DNA of 64,000 nt from Eutrigla gurnardus (GCA_963514095.1 OY741273.1:19960546-20024545); one strand, 5' to 3'; shown: positions 1-12,829, counted from the first letter of the stretch. The notes: generated from the sequence alone by a model not told the origin. Translations and numbers: made by a program.

Positions 1-3000
1 TGAAAAATGACTTGGGGAGAAAAGTGCAGAGAAGAAGGAGATAAGGATATGTCACAGGGGAGGAATATGGAAAATGAAAAATGTGCAACAGCGGCCTGAA
101 ATTCTGTGTCTTCCTGTCCATGGCTTCCTAATTAATTGAACAGAGGGGAGCATGCAGATTAGAGGGGAGGGCCTGGAGATAGGCCCTGTGGCTCCCCAGT
201 CCTCAGAGGGAATCTCATCCAGGGAATCGCTCTGTTCATACAAAAAATGAGAGGGTCTACATTATTCAGGATTGAGAAACATAGAGGCAGTGGGAGGGGG
301 GGGGGGATGGAGCAAAACTTGAGTGGGGGTGGAGGGCTCAGATGTGGGGGCTCAACAGACCTACTTGGGAAAAGAACCATTTTTATTTGTGCACAAGTGT
401 GCATCTGTTTATTCCTTTCCTGAGGGCCATTTTACGTTTGTGGGTTTTGGGCAATTTTTTGAGGGTTTTCAGCTATTTTACCCGCTTACTCATGGGTTAA
501 ATCCTTCTTAGCGCGAGTCTCAGCCTTTCGCAAATCCCATGCAATGTTAGTTGGCCTTTTAGCTTCTAATGGCGCCGCCGTGCTCTAACAACTTGGTAAA
601 ACAAGAACAGTGCTGCAAGAAGGTGGACGATCTTTAGAGGCTGTTAAACTGGGATTGTGTTTCCTCATATCAAATGTTTAACTTACATAACAGACATTAT
701 TGATTTGAAATAACATTATTTATTTTCGCATTTCTGTGCCAGGCCACAGATGACATTATCAGTGGAACAATATCTAAACTGCACGCTCAATAACATTATC
801 CTTGAAAGTGTGTTTTCCCAGACTCAACAGTGGCACTTTCAAACTGTTTTTCTGGTTTAATGAATGAAACCAAACAAACAAACAAACACAAAATGCTCTA
901 AAACTACAGTTAGTTTAGTCAACAAAACAAAGTTAGCTTCAGTAAAAATCACCATGACTTTAAACGACCATGAAATTGAAACAAAACAAATGCGCACCGA
1001 AATTAATTGAATATGTTTAGATAAGTACTTGTTTCACGCGGGACACGAACAGAGGTCTCCTGGGTGAAAGCCCTGTGCCCTGAAAGCCCCTGTCCACCAC
1101 CCGAACCACCCACCTGCAAACCTATGAGTCCTGCCGGCTCATTTTGAAAACTAATTTGTGTGTTCAGAGCAAACGTCATCCAGCGATTCCATCAAAAAGG
1201 TAATTCACAATGCAGTGTTGTTGTGCGGGGAGACCAGGCTGCACGTATTTCGTTCCTCCCACCTCATAGGAACTGCTGAGCTATAAGAATCATACCCGAT
1301 GCATTTTCAAAGCTTTGCTTCTGGCTGCTGGGAGATCGATACATGAATCATTCTCAGCAGGGGTTCCCGTAAGAGGAAAGTATAATTTAGTGAGATCTGC
1401 ACTATGAATTAGTTCACATGGAGTTCCCAAGGAACGTTTGAGTGTTTTATTGTGCGTCAGGGTGCTGCTTTCTGGGGATTCGTTGCATGCCTTGGTCTGT
1501 ATTTAATTTTACACTCCAAGTGAAAACAGCTGGATGACAGTAGGAAAGCATTCATATGCTGCTGCTTGCTGGAGAGGAAGGGCGGTGCGATACTCTGTAA
1601 ATTGCAGTCACTAATGGAAGATGTTAAACATTGCCATATGAAATTACGACGGGGCCCAAAATGTAACTCTGTTTGGTTTGTTAGATTGTTTCATAATGCT
1701 CAGAGGCCTGAAAGTGGGCTATCATAAATACACTGATGTGCTGTAAATGTTTCACTCTGCCAAAGAGGTTTTGCATTCTGCCTTGTTTGTGTGTAAGTAG
1801 TTTTTTTTTTACATTGTCACAATGGCTGTCAGTCTATCAACATTAAAATAAGTGTAGTCTGTTTGGATTTATCACTATGGAAGGAACAACAAAGCTGGTA
1901 TGTCTCTTTCAAATCAGGAACAGTGATGCCTCATATGGGAACAATGATGTGCATCTACAGCAACTGGTGTAAGTGGATGGTTTTCCATTTGCTTAGAGAG
2001 AAGCGTGAGACTCATCTGCATGTTGGAAAAGGGCATAAAAATCCATCATGTAGAAAAATAATAACACAACGCAGGCTTGAAAGGATGTGAATGTAATACA
2101 ACGTTAGGCCAGCGGCTCAGGAAGAACTTGTAATATGTGTGGCTCACTTATAAAGCACAAAGTAGAAGTAGTTCGCCTGCAAGATACATTCTTTGTCATT
2201 TTGAAATTCTGGCAAAAATCCTCCTCCTACATATCTTTTTTTTTTATAATAATATAAAAATAATGAATCTAGGCTTATTCAGTAGTAATGTTATTCCAAG
2301 GATGTACATGGTCGGCTCCTCTCCAAAAATCAGCGTGTCTAGGGTTTGATGTAAAATCATTAAATCTCTGTTATCACAGACACATTTAAAGAAATTGTGC
2401 GGCTTTGGTGGAGCTCTGCGCGCTGGGTGCTTTCTGGGGTTGTGTATGATTTGGCTGTGTTCTAGATGAAACGGCGTTGTTAATTGGCCACATATACTGC
2501 TGTTCATTCCAGTCCCAACTATCTCCGTAGGATAATTCTGTCAAACGATCAGTTTATGTATCAGAAGCACAATCATCAAGTACTACCTTGCATCAAACAT
2601 CTCTGAAATATCCCCCTTGAAGTTTAGAAAATGTGATCATAAAGTATAAAATGTGAATCTATGAGTGAGGCAATTTCACACAGTTGCTTTTAATTTCAGC
2701 AGACCGTCCTCGGAGTCATTTGGTGAGTGAGCGTTAGTCTTAATGAGTCATCCATCACTTCTCGAAAGGCTTCCCATAATGTAGCAGATGAGCTGCACCG
2801 TGAGACAACAACAGAAGTGAATGGCGGTCCTGCGGTGGTTTTGTATGGACTCGCTCTCCCATAGAATCATGCGAGCTCCTTCAATCCGTCAGGCCGCGCG
2901 TCCTTGTACTCCTGCAAGGAATTCATCTTGTTACCCTGTAGGTTTTTTTTCACCTTGAACATTACTGCAGCTAAACCTATCCTCCTCAGTGCCGCCTCTC

Positions 3001-4583
3001 CATGCCTGGACTCTAATAGAAGTGAATAGCGAGAGCCGGGATGACCCTCGGGAGCCAACTCAAAGCAATCCTTCTGCGCCAAGAGTGAGGGGGATGCTGG
3101 AACGGTGAGGTCACGTGTTTGGGAATGTGCAGATGTGGTGCGTCTTTCCTAGCCGTGGAGCGCCGGGGCCTCTGCCTCGCCGGTCGACCCGGTGGATGTA
3201 TTTGCTCTCCCTTTTATTGTGGCGCACACTGCGACCGCTGATGACACCGCCACAGGCTGATATACACATCAGTTTGGCGTCAAAGGATGATGCGGCTTTC
3301 TTTGCTTTTTTTTTTGGACTTGCAGTGCTCATTCATACCATTTATGAGTACTGCAAATCTATAGCATGCGTCTAAGTGGATTCAAAGGGCGCTCGCTGTG
3401 GATGAGCTGTAAACTGACTTGAGTGAAACTCGCACGGTGCTGCTCCGTGTTGCTTAATATAGCTCAGTGTGATAGGGTTGCTCAGGGAATTGGGTGCAAT
3501 TACACCTTGGCCAGGTCACTAAGGCTAAGCGTTATTGAGTGGCCTCCGCTCATCTTAAAAAACACAAGACGGGGAAATAAAAAAGTCCCATTCCCACAAG
3601 AATAAAAAAAAAAGCACACGCTCATTAAGGACATGTTCGGTTTTACCAATGCGGATCCAAGTCGGTGGTCTTCGATGTTTGCTAGGCAGCGTGAAGTGTT
3701 TGAAGTGTTGCTTGGGACCATAACAGCTTTTGGCAAAGCGCATGCTGATGGAAAGTTTGAGTCAAAGAGGAAAACCAAATAGAAAACATAAACACATTGC
3801 TGTTTGCAAGCTCGCCCACACGCATACAAACACAAACAGATTGCGTGTTACGTTTGTCTCAGAGAACATACAATCATAAGAGAAAACAACCATTTACATA
3901 TGATGATTGCACAGGTACAAGTCGGCCTGTAGATCCGGGGGAACGCATTATCTTGCGCCTCGGTTCGGAGAATCCATCAACAGTGAGCCTCGTTTCAGTC
4001 CACATACAAACCAGCAAGTCTGCACAAAGAAAAAACCCATCAGAACTCCAGTTCAATTATACATCCGTTCACACACAAGACCACACCAGCTTTATGCAAA
4101 GGAGCTCTGCAAAGGTGGCTGTCGGAGTGCTTTTTTGGTGTGCTTAATGTGTCCCTTTGAAGTGTGTTTTGTCTTGTGAGAGTTGGTGCTGGCAGCCTCC
4201 GCAGGTAGGCGACGCGCCAGTATAAACAGGCTTCTTTGGGAACGCAGAACACATTACTCGATGGTAATCGAACCAAAAGCAGAGGGTTTTTCCTTATTTT
4301 TCCACTTCTAAACACATAGGTTGCCATTTGTCACTTTCATCTTTTGCCAACAAGTTATTATAAGTGCAGTATTCACTCGCCATCGTTCACTGAACAGCTG
4401 CTGGAAAGTTGGTGCTTTTAGCAACAACAAAAAATACATATAGTTTGCAGTTGATTTGAATACAAAGTGTCCACAATGATTTCCCTTTAAACTATTACTT
4501 TAGAATGTTGTTTACGTTTGTGCCAATTTTGCGTGATTTTAATTGTTTCTGCTGAAAGAGAGAAAAACGGAAGAAAAAGGTTA

Positions 4584-4586
<3 letters not shown>

Positions 4587-4672
<86 letters not shown>
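4587..4672. repeat. (GT)43 microsatellite
   Basis: An uninterrupted GT run of 86 bases. Runs of this length are highly mutable and can adopt Z-DNA. Confidence 0.97.
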
Positions 4673-4674
<2 letters not shown>

Positions 4675-6838
4675 TTGTTTGTTGGTGGTGATATAGTATA
4701 GTGCTGAGTATGTGGGTATCCTTTTTCCTGCGAATCATGCATTTTTCTGCCAAGACTCAGATTTTGATAGGAATGCCAGGGCAAATGTTGCATGCACTGA
4801 AGAAAATGCATTCTCTTTTTATCTCTTGTCTCCGTGTTTAACATACACTCGCAAACATTCACACAAGTGTGTGTCTCTGTGTGTGTGAGTATGTTTTGCT
4901 AATGCAGCCTACTGTAGTTTGACACAGAATTTACCTTGAAAAATGTTTACAAATAAATAAAACAGTTGGATCTGAGGGGGGAATCTGGCTCATTGATCTT
5001 GTGTATCTCAGGACTAGATCTATTTGTTGCCATGCAGAGATTTTAATTATGTAGAGGTTGATATTCCAAGAAACAACTTGTGATTTTAGGTTAATTAAAT
5101 ATCTAACATTACAAAGTCAAATATTTGCAAGAAATAGAATAGATAGGCTTTTTTCTAAACTTTGTTTTGGTATGATTTACCTACAATGGCAAGTGTATAG
5201 TGACGTCATTGAGTCTCTGGGGGGACTGCAGCTCAGTCCACTAATGGAGATGGAATCTTAATTACAGTCAGCCAAAAGCACTATGTACACCCACAGTGTA
5301 CTTTATTGATCGCCTCACATCTCATAACGTGTCGTGGTCAGGAGTGGAAGCATTCTTTATGAGCCAGTGGTCATCAATGGGAGAATGTACCAGAGTGAGA
5401 CAGAGGTGGTACTGCTGTTGCCGTGGCTGGGCAGCTGGAAGATTGTGCTCCACTATTACTTTCGCTGATCCAAGGTCAGCTGTCTACCTGTGTGCGCTGG
5501 CACAGGAGTGAAACATTTGACTTTGAACATTGAGCACAATGCATTGTGTGACTGTTTGTGTGGTTTTGTTTGTACATGATAAGACTGCGTTACTTCTTTG
5601 AAATACTGCAATTTGCACTTGGTGTGATGTTAAGTATGAAATTACATATATATACCTATTATTTTATTTCATCCTAAGGGCCAAGACCCTGCTTCCTCCC
5701 AACTGCACAGATGTATTTGTTGTTTGTGTGTGCCTGTGCATGCATATATATTGTATGTACACGTGTCAAACAAGCAGTAGTGCCTGACACTGCGGGTTAA
5801 TGTGTCATCGTGATGGGAGGGACTGATATAAAATATAATGTTCAAAACCAAGTCAACGGAGGCAGAGATATCCTGGTTTTTAGTTCTTACTATATCGACA
5901 TGATTGTGTCTTTCCTTTAGACCCTCCCTGCCTTGTGAAAACCTATTTATTAATGTTTATGACACAGGCTTTTCTGTTTTAAATTGGTGGTCACCAAGCC
6001 CAGGCAGAGATAACCCTGGTGACATCAGCGTGACATCGTTGGGTTTATTTTTCTCAAACTCTCCTTCAAAGTTCCTCCAGAAACACAAAGGATGTTGTTG
6101 TTGAACTGTTCATGGGTTGACAAAAACACACTGTGAAAAGTACAAATCGATGGAGTGCCTCTTGAAATGCGCTGCAATCCACCAAAAGAGCCTTGAAAAG
6201 AACACACCGCATTATGGTCGCGGTGAAGCATTCAAATGGGAGTACATGACCCAAGGTAGATGTCTGGGTGACAAGAGACACAGCAAATTATTAAATCCAG
6301 GGAGCGATGGTCACTCCAGGTAATAGCGATGGTATCCAGGTCACGGTTTGCCGTTATAAAATAATGTGAGGCCGATGTTGTCCCCCCCTTGTAATCTATG
6401 GTCCATATCTGCTTTATTGAGGAAGACACACAAAGGTGAAGGCTGGGCTGTACAGTTTCACCTCACGGACATTCCTCTAGTGCATCACGTTGTGGTTCCT
6501 TGATCCCAGAGCGCCGACAAATACCAGCAAAGTACTCAGATGAACGGCTATAAATTGTCCATCGAGCCAACCAATTGCTCTGCTCTATTGTTTACACTGT
6601 ATTCACATCAAAGAGCAAGCATTTTAACACAACGTAATGTCGGAACGTATCTTACGAGATCATTAGTTATACGCATTAGATACAATTACCACAGAGGAAA
6701 AAAAGCATTTCAGTACAAGCCCCGTGAGTCAACGGAGTGGGCGCTGTGCCGTTTTTGTGCCACGGATTCTCGTGCCTTTATTTAACATTCGCAAATGTCG
6801 GATTAACATGCATCATAGGAACAGAACAGGTGGATTCA

Positions 6839-6842
<4 letters not shown>

Positions 6843-6899
<57 letters not shown>
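6843..6899. repeat. (TA)n microsatellite
   Basis: A pure TA run of about 57 bases between unique flanks. Confidence 0.97.
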
Positions 6900-6905
<6 letters not shown>

Positions 6906-7669
6906 CTTGATTTCTCTCTACTGCCCTGAGCTCTTCCTCTTTGATCGGCGGGGCTGTGCAGAGTCGCTCTCCCGGAGTCATTATGACTAATGAGATGGAG
7001 AAAAAGTCAGGGCACCTCCTAATATAAATTAATAAAATCACTTTACAGCGGCTGCCCTTTGACACCGACATTTGGTCAAAAACAGAGCCACCCATCGCTA
7101 ACAAATACCAGGAACGATTTAAATCCAACTGGCGTCAGTATAATTCACGATGCAGTGTGATCGTCGTGTCGCAAGGCAGCAGAGACGTGATTTCCAGGTA
7201 TGATGCATTAGGTGTATTTCGCTAAAATTGCTTCCCCCGGGGGCATGGGCGTAGCGGACGTGGGGTACATGTCCCCTGCACTTCCCCTATATGTGCCCTC
7301 TGCCCCCAGCACTTTATACAGCCATTAGAACCATTCAATCCATCTTCAACACGTGGAACCATGTTTTTTCCGAGCCACCTTTGAACGCACCATGAGCAGG
7401 CGGAGCAAGGCGGCAAACACCGCTGTCATGTTGTGATGTCAATCACACAAACGTTGATTCAGATCTTGTTCACCATGTTCAGCAAACCAGCAGCCAAGAG
7501 GCAAAAAACTTTACTGTGTTTTTTCCAAACAAACCATGTAAGTTGAGTATTGCTGTTGCATGTAGATAATGTTTAGCCTAATGATGACTAATTAATACAT
7601 GTCAATATATCAAGTTCAGCTAGTTAGCAATTGTTAACTGTTAGCAATGTTGAATCGCTTGCTAGGTGC

Positions 7670-7846
7670 GGTGGTAGTAACTAGTTACATTTACTGCTTT
7701 ACATTTACTTGAGTAACTTTTTGGATGAATTGTACTCTTAAGAGTTGTTTTACTGAAAAATACTTTTTACTTTTACTTGAGCAATATTATTCTAAACTTT
7801 AGAACAATACTCTTACTTGACTACAATTTTTGGCTACTCTACCACC
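7670..7846. mobile_element. Nested short MITE-like fragment
   Basis: It begins GGTGGTAGTAACTAG and ends CTACTCTACCACC, giving imperfect short inverted termini. Internally it repeats the ACTTGAGTAA and TTTTACTTGAG phrases of a family also present, in a much longer form, at 39618-40569. It looks like a short derivative inserted inside the surrounding 1.29-kb element. Confidence 0.45.
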
Positions 7847-7940
7847 TAGAAATAAACCCACTCCTCCTTAATTTATGCACATAACTTGTGCTCACTATTG
7901 TTTTGCACATATTTTTGTAATATTATATTGTAATATAATA

Positions 7941-8290
7941 GAAAGAGCAGGTCAGGGAGGAGAAAGTGGACCAGAAGCCGGCAGCAGCAGGAATTAACAG
8001 GGAGGGTCTATAGAAAATATTGATAGCATAAAAGGGACTTTGAGGTTAGATTCTACAACAATTTCACTACTACTAGTGTATTCCTAATTCTATTTCAAAA
8101 TGTTGCTTTCTACATATTTTTTAATCTTCATTGCCACAAAAGAAAGAGCAGGGTGAGAGAGGAGACAGTGGATTCAGGGTCACAGGTGAGAAGAGAATAT
8201 AACTAGCTGAGAAAAAATATCAATAGCATAAAAGTGACTTTGCGATTCATTTCCACAGCTATGTCACCACCACTATTCTTAATTCCATTT
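7941..8290. repeat. Diverged tandem duplication, period about 201 bp
   Basis: GAAAGAGCAG followed by a GGAG(A/G)A..AGTGGA run occurs at 7941 and again at 8142. Each copy continues into AATA(T)TGATAGCATAAAAG-type sequence and then a TTTGAGGTT or TTTGCGATT phrase. The copies are clearly related but diverged, so the duplication is old. It lies within the 7244-8530 transposon. Confidence 0.6.
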
Positions 8291-9538
8291 ATAAATTTTA
8301 GACTCAACCAGAGTTTGGCAGCTTTAGATTTTAGATTTTTACTTTAGATTTTGATAGTTATACTTCTAAAGAACTAAAGTCAGTCCCCTGGTGCTTCTGT
8401 GCTGTTTGTGGTTATGTGGTACTTTAGCCACAAAGGAGAGGTGCAATTGAATGCGAGAGGATGATAAATCACTCAATAGACCTCTGAACAATTTGCCCCC
8501 CTCACTTCTGAAATGATGGCTACGCCCCGGGCCGGGGGTTCTTCCTTGTTATCGCCTTCCTCAGTTGATCTAGACTGGCTTGAATAATAAATTGTGTACT
8601 GCTTTCCCCTCAAATAGTTAATTGTCCTCACACCGTCATTCCACCCTTTATCTGTAATGGGCGGCCCTGTTCGCCGTAGCTGATACCAAGTGTATTTCTC
8701 CCCACTGCATCGTGCATTAGCATTATAAAATGTCCTCGTTGGTCCCTTGGTACAGTGCAAGACTTGGTATGTATATTTTACTGGAGGCTAACTCCCTAAT
8801 TAAGCATTGCAACCCCTAAAAGATATAAAACATTGTTACATCCTTCTTACCTCTAACCCTTATTATCGTGTAATACAATTGCTTACACCCCTAGAGTGGA
8901 CCATTCTACGTCTCCCTCCCACCATTGCAATGGCTCACATCCAATGGAGACGCTGTAGGTTAATGTAAATAGCTACCTAGCTGGGTAGTTTATTACACTT
9001 TATATTCTTACGTTAGTGTTAGCATCTCACTGAGGTGCTGTTGGTTCTGCTCGTTGAGACTGATCCTTGACGGCAGGTGATTGGTTCATGTGTGCAGCTG
9101 TAATGATAATTGCTCCAGGGAGTGCGTTTGTGGCACCGAGCTGTTCAGCTGGTGAGGTTCTATAAGTGAAGGGTGTTCCGCTATACATGGTAAGTAAATT
9201 GCTGCAGTTCTGTCCCTGTCAGGCTGAAGAGCGGATTCAGCGGTCCTTTGGGGGGAAGGGGGGGAGCTGTTGATGAACCTGGCTCTAGGGAGTTTTCTGG
9301 TCCGGTCTTTTCTTGCTAAAAGCATGTTTGCAAACTGTTTAGCTCCATTTGGGGGGCTAAGGCAAGTTGTGGAAGGGTGTGGCGAACTGTCATTTGTGTC
9401 ATTTGGAGGTGACATGCAAGTTAACCTAACCCTATCCCCTTCATGTTGGTCAACTTGAGAAAGAAACGTCTATTTCTTACTTTTCACCTGTCTAGTCTCC
9501 CATTTATTTGCAGCCTTTGAGCCGGGCTGTAACAATTG

Positions 9539-9960
9539 CTAAGGTGTGTTCACACCAAACAGGAATGTGGATACACACAAATGTGGCACACACGAGGTGA
9601 ATGATGCCTACGACGCAAATGATTTATTCGCTTAAGTTGATATTTCAACTCCAATGTGTGTGACGCTGCGATGCGAAAGCCTATCAGTGTTGAGATTCTC
9701 TGTCATCACACTGAATACAGCGCGGTGAAATTCACCGAGCATCTCTGGGTGATGTCAGGAATTCAGACAGGACATGGTTTGATTCCCCGGGCTCTAGGAC
9801 TAAAACGCAGCAATAGTGGTTTTTTCACTCATGATTGATGAAACCGTGTCGTGTCTAACTGGAGGTAACTTGTATAGAGCTATTTGATCCTGCGGTCAAA
9901 CTTGTGCAGGTAACGCTGGGTGAAAAATTTGCTCCACGTTTGTTGTGAGCGCACCATTAG
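9539..9960. mobile_element. Probable degenerate MITE with imperfect terminal repeats
   Basis: The left terminus CTAAGGTGTGTTCACACCAA pairs with the inverted right terminus CTAATGGTGCGCTCACAACA; 15 of 18 bases match in the core. The GTTCACACCAAAC phrase is common at the ends of teleost MITEs. No clear target duplication survives and no protein is encoded. The superfamily is undetermined. Confidence 0.45.
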
Positions 9961-10493
9961 ACATCAGTTCACTCAAGTCCCATGATTTCTACTTCTAGAT
10001 TTGCACCCAGCATACATACTCTTTTTTAAGTCCGACCATGATGTTTTTAAACTAAGGTGGTTTTGTTGCCTGAAGCTGTGCAGATGTTTTTTGTTGTTGC
10101 TGGAATTCACAACATTAACCACGTGTTTACTGCGACCGTATGCTGAGCTACCCAGCGCGTTGTAAAGTGATGCCAAGGGGTCTGACAAAGTGATGAGTGA
10201 GCGACGAGAACATGTTGAGAGTTCGGCATCGGCACGACACACACCTGTCGTCTTTCAAACAAACATCACTGCTGCTCTCGCCGTGTGTCACCTTCCATTT
10301 ATATATTTAGAAATGTTTGATGCTCACAGTTAACCTTTTAGCTATTGCTATTGCTGTATTTACTCACAGTGTATTATGTATTTATGTAGCGTACACTAGA
10401 TAATGTCTGACCGGTTCCGCTGTGTAAACCGCAGCAGCGACCAGCCCGAGAGCACCCCACCAGCATGATAACAACCCGCCTGTCTTCTCGGGG

Positions 10494-10496
<3 letters not shown>

Positions 10497-10580
<84 letters not shown>
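10497..10580. repeat. (TG)39 microsatellite ending in CGCGCG
   Basis: An uninterrupted TG run followed directly by CGCGCG, an alternating purine-pyrimidine block of about 84 bases with strong Z-DNA potential. Confidence 0.97.
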
Positions 10581-10654
10581 CTCTCCAGTGTGGGGTAGAG
10601 CCAGAGATCACTGGCCTTTTGTGGTTAAAGCTGCTGTCTCACTGCACCCTCCCT

Positions 10655-10657
<3 letters not shown>

Positions 10658-10701
<44 letters not shown>
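10658..10701. repeat. (TA)n microsatellite
   Basis: A pure TA run lying about 80 bases downstream of the long TG run; a short CA run follows at about 10709. Confidence 0.97.
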
Positions 10702-10702
<1 letters not shown>

Positions 10703-11173
10703 TAATTGCACACACACACACTCACGTTTTCATATCACTTAGAACTGTTATCTAAAAATATTGCTGAAAGCCACATGGGAGCCATTCCTGTATGAATCTG
10801 TAAGTGGAGGAGGCCCTGTTCTCTCCTCTTTAGAGCCCGGTAGACCTTTTTAAGTGGTCTTAATGCATATGCTCTTTCATATGTGCAATCTTGAAGATAG
10901 CAAAAAAACCTCCATGCGCTTTGAGGAAATGGTAACAGGTGCCAATTATTAGGGGGCCAAGTAGGGAAAAACTCTGCAAGCATCTCTCGCTGAAATACAT
11001 GTCAGTGCTCCTCAACTAATGTACTCACATCAGCAACTCCAAACACTCTCACACGTCAGCCACCTCACCGTCATGCCTTTTGGACGGTGCCTCATGTAAA
11101 GCCTACATGTAAGGGTAGGCTACAGCTGCTGATGCATCTGATTCAAAATCATTAACCAAACACGTCCGGAGAC

Positions 11174-11199
11174 AAAAAAAAAAAAAAAAAAAAAAAAAA
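11174..11199. repeat. Poly-A tract, 26 bases
   Basis: A homopolymer A run. It could be the tail of a retroposed copy, but no recognisable SINE or LINE body or processed gene precedes it. Confidence 0.95.
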
Positions 11200-12275
11200 T
11201 GTGGTGTGCGACTACTGACAATGATTCTCATTAGTATTTATGTATTTCCCGAATCAAATAAAATGCTAAGTGCACTGCCTTCACTGTGCAGCTCATTAAG
11301 CACATCATCCAATGAGCATTAGATCATGGCCTATTAAGCCGGTCCTTGATTGGCAAGTGGTGAAATTAGCGCCTCATTCCGTATTCACATTCGTGAAAAG
11401 GGTGCGCACCTTCCCAACTTGTGTCCTTGTTGAGGTTGAACGTGGATGTGATTGCCCAACCGAGCTTCAGCCTCATGATGGTCGCCGCAGTCTAGACAAG
11501 AGGTGATTATGCCTGGTTAAGCTATTCGCAGCTAAGCTTCTCCCCCGTTCACGGTCAGCAGAGTGTGTTAGAATCCGTGTTTGCCTCTCCTTTTCCCCAG
11601 CGCCCATCCCCCCCCCTCTCCATTTCCACTTCATTCATTTTAGCAGTTGAGGTGATGATGATGTAAGACGGTCTAGAATAAGCAGATCGAATGTGTGATC
11701 TATGTGGCCCCAATGAGTGTAGCTCAGAGTCCCCCGATGGTGGTTACTATGTGAAAATCATTCAATTTACAAAGAGAAAGAAAAAGCTGTTTTTGAAGTG
11801 CTTGCTACCTAAAAGCACATTTAACTTGTGTAATTTATCCCACTAAATCACAATTAACTACAGAGAGTCGTATCCGCTGGAGGGTTCATGGTCCGGTGCA
11901 AATCCGCTGGTTGTGAGAAGGCATCGGGAGCCCCTGCTCTGCAAACCTTTAGAGCATAGTTTGTTTGAAGACTAATGATAGTGTGAGGCATGACTTCCCC
12001 TTCAGGGAGATAAGAGCATAGCCGCGTATAGATCGTCACCTGAGTAACCTGGTCAGGATCGTTGGTTCCTCCTGTTATTATTTCCCTGGGCTACTTCTGT
12101 TGTCTCCTTTTTGGGACTTGTTTCAAGAGCACAATATTACTGCTCTTCAGAATCCCTTCTTTTACAATGCCTCACCGATTCTTCACTCTGTTGTGTCTTA
12201 CTGAAAGGGACCTCAGGTGGTGCTGTTGTCCTGACAACCAATAAGGGGAGAATCACAGTCAGACGGCTGGATAAT

Positions 12276-12330
12276 TTGAGGGAGGGAGAGAGAGAGAGAG
12301 AGAGGGGAGGGGGTGGGGTGCTGGTGGTGT
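12276..12330 (+). repeat. Purine-rich GA tract just upstream of the lsamp leader
   Basis: GGGAGGGAGAGAGAGAGAGA runs into GGGGAGGGGGTGGGG. All-purine mirror-like tracts of this kind are frequent near vertebrate promoters and can bind GAGA or Sp/KLF-type factors or form non-B DNA. A regulatory role is inferred from position only. Confidence 0.5.
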
Positions 12331-12380
12331 TGGCGGGGTGTGATTTTCTCAGACTCTGAACAGAACCCTGCCTCTCTACA

Positions 12381-12666
12381 TCGCAGTTCGCTGGCAGCGC
12401 CGTCCCTTTACGCAGAGATCATTACGCACCAGTGGACTACAGAGCACCCGCGCAACACCGCGCGTTTTCGCCCCCCACCCCCCCAAAACAAAGTATTTTA
12501 AGGGATCCCGTTCACCTACCTATCCCTTCCGCGCTGCTTTGGACCTAAGGACATCCCCGCGATCTTGCGAGAAGTCTGGACAACTATTGCTTTCCCCCTT
12601 CCCCTCCTTTTTTTTTCTCCACCCGTGGATCTATAGCTCTGGAAAAGCGCGCGTCTGTGCACCAAA
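12381..12666 (+). promoter_or_regulatory. lsamp: lsamp 5' leader and probable core promoter region
   Basis: This GC- and CpG-rich stretch immediately precedes the lsamp start codon and contains no ATG, as expected of a 5' untranslated leader. CpGs cluster at about 12395-12475. A weak TATA-like TATTTTAA lies near 12493, and a pyrimidine-rich run sits at about 12580-12620. The transcription start cannot be placed from sequence alone; CpG-island promoters usually start at several positions. The leader extent is inferred, not observed. Confidence 0.6.
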
Positions 12667-12821
12667 ATGCAAGTCGGACGCAAATCGTGTTGGAGGCAGT
12701 TGCAGGCTTCTTTTTTCAGACTGCTATGTCTTATCCCCACAGGATTCCCTGTCCGGAGTGTGGATATGCAGCGGGCCACCGACAACATCACCATCCGCCA
12801 GGGCGACACGGCGATCATAAG
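12667..12821 (+). CDS. lsamp: lsamp first coding exon (signal peptide and start of Ig domain 1), partial gene
   Basis: LSAMP is a GPI-anchored, three-Ig-domain IgLON cell-adhesion protein on neuronal surfaces that guides limbic axons. This exon encodes 51 residues from MQVGRKSCWR, then two bases (AG) of a split Arg codon before a GT donor, so the following intron is phase 2. Residues 15-29 are the hydrophobic signal-peptide core (SFFRLLCLIPTGFPV). Residues 31-51 begin the mature protein with VDMQRATDNITIRQGDTAII; remembered mammalian LSAMP has [20 protein letters not shown], whereas OPCML and NTM read [20 protein letters not shown], so LSAMP fits best. N40-I-T42 is an N-glycosylation sequon. 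The start has A at -3, and no other ATG occurs in the roughly 490 bases upstream. Because signal peptide and mature N-terminus share one exon, it matches the 1b-type first exon of mammals. Later exons are absent from the window, so the gene is partial here; no truncation or frameshift is seen. Confidence 0.93.
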
Positions 12822-12829
12822 GTAAGAGT
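12822..12829 (+). other. lsamp: 5' splice donor of the lsamp exon
   Basis: The exon ends ...ATAAG and the intron begins GTAAGAG, a near-perfect match to the vertebrate donor consensus MAG|GTRAGT. In the coding frame translation would stop at the intronic TAA at once, which supports splicing here. Homology to LSAMP also ends exactly at this point, before the first Ig-domain cysteine. Confidence 0.9.

Larger units (their letters stand above)
1..7243. other. Non-coding sequence upstream of lsamp, no gene recognised
   Basis: Mostly unique AT-rich sequence with two long microsatellites (GT near 4.6 kb, TA near 6.8 kb). Open frames here are short and none resembles a known protein. A stretch at about 1035-1110 has the look of an old SINE or tRNA-like remnant but is too decayed to call. 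Whether this is intergenic or part of a longer upstream-start lsamp transcript cannot be decided. Confidence 0.6.
7244..8530. mobile_element. Degenerate hAT-type non-autonomous DNA transposon, about 1.29 kb
   Basis: The left end reads CATGGGCGTAG and the inverted right end CCGGGGCGTAG (9 of 11 match). The ends are flanked by 8-bp near-identical sequences, CCCGGGGG (7236-7243) and GCCGGGGG (8531-8538), consistent with the 8-bp target duplications of hAT elements. The right end (inverted: GGGGCGTAGCCATCATTTCA) resembles termini repeated widely in teleost genomes. No transposase is encoded. Inside are a second insertion (7670-7846) and a roughly 200-bp tandem duplication (7941-8290). The exact ends are less certain than for the elements at 39 kb and 55.7 kb because the flanks are GC-simple. 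Confidence 0.55.
8539..12275. other. Non-coding sequence between the 7.2-kb transposon and the lsamp promoter
   Basis: No coding exon is visible. It contains one degenerate transposon (9539-9960), GT and TA microsatellites near 10.5-10.7 kb and a 26-base poly-A tract near 11.18 kb. The remainder looks unique. Confidence 0.55.

Noticed and set aside
1035..1110. Possible SINE or tRNA-like remnant (GAGGTCTCCTGGGTGAAAGC)
   Set aside because: The phrase recalls a fish repeat, but no B box, ends or target duplication could be identified.
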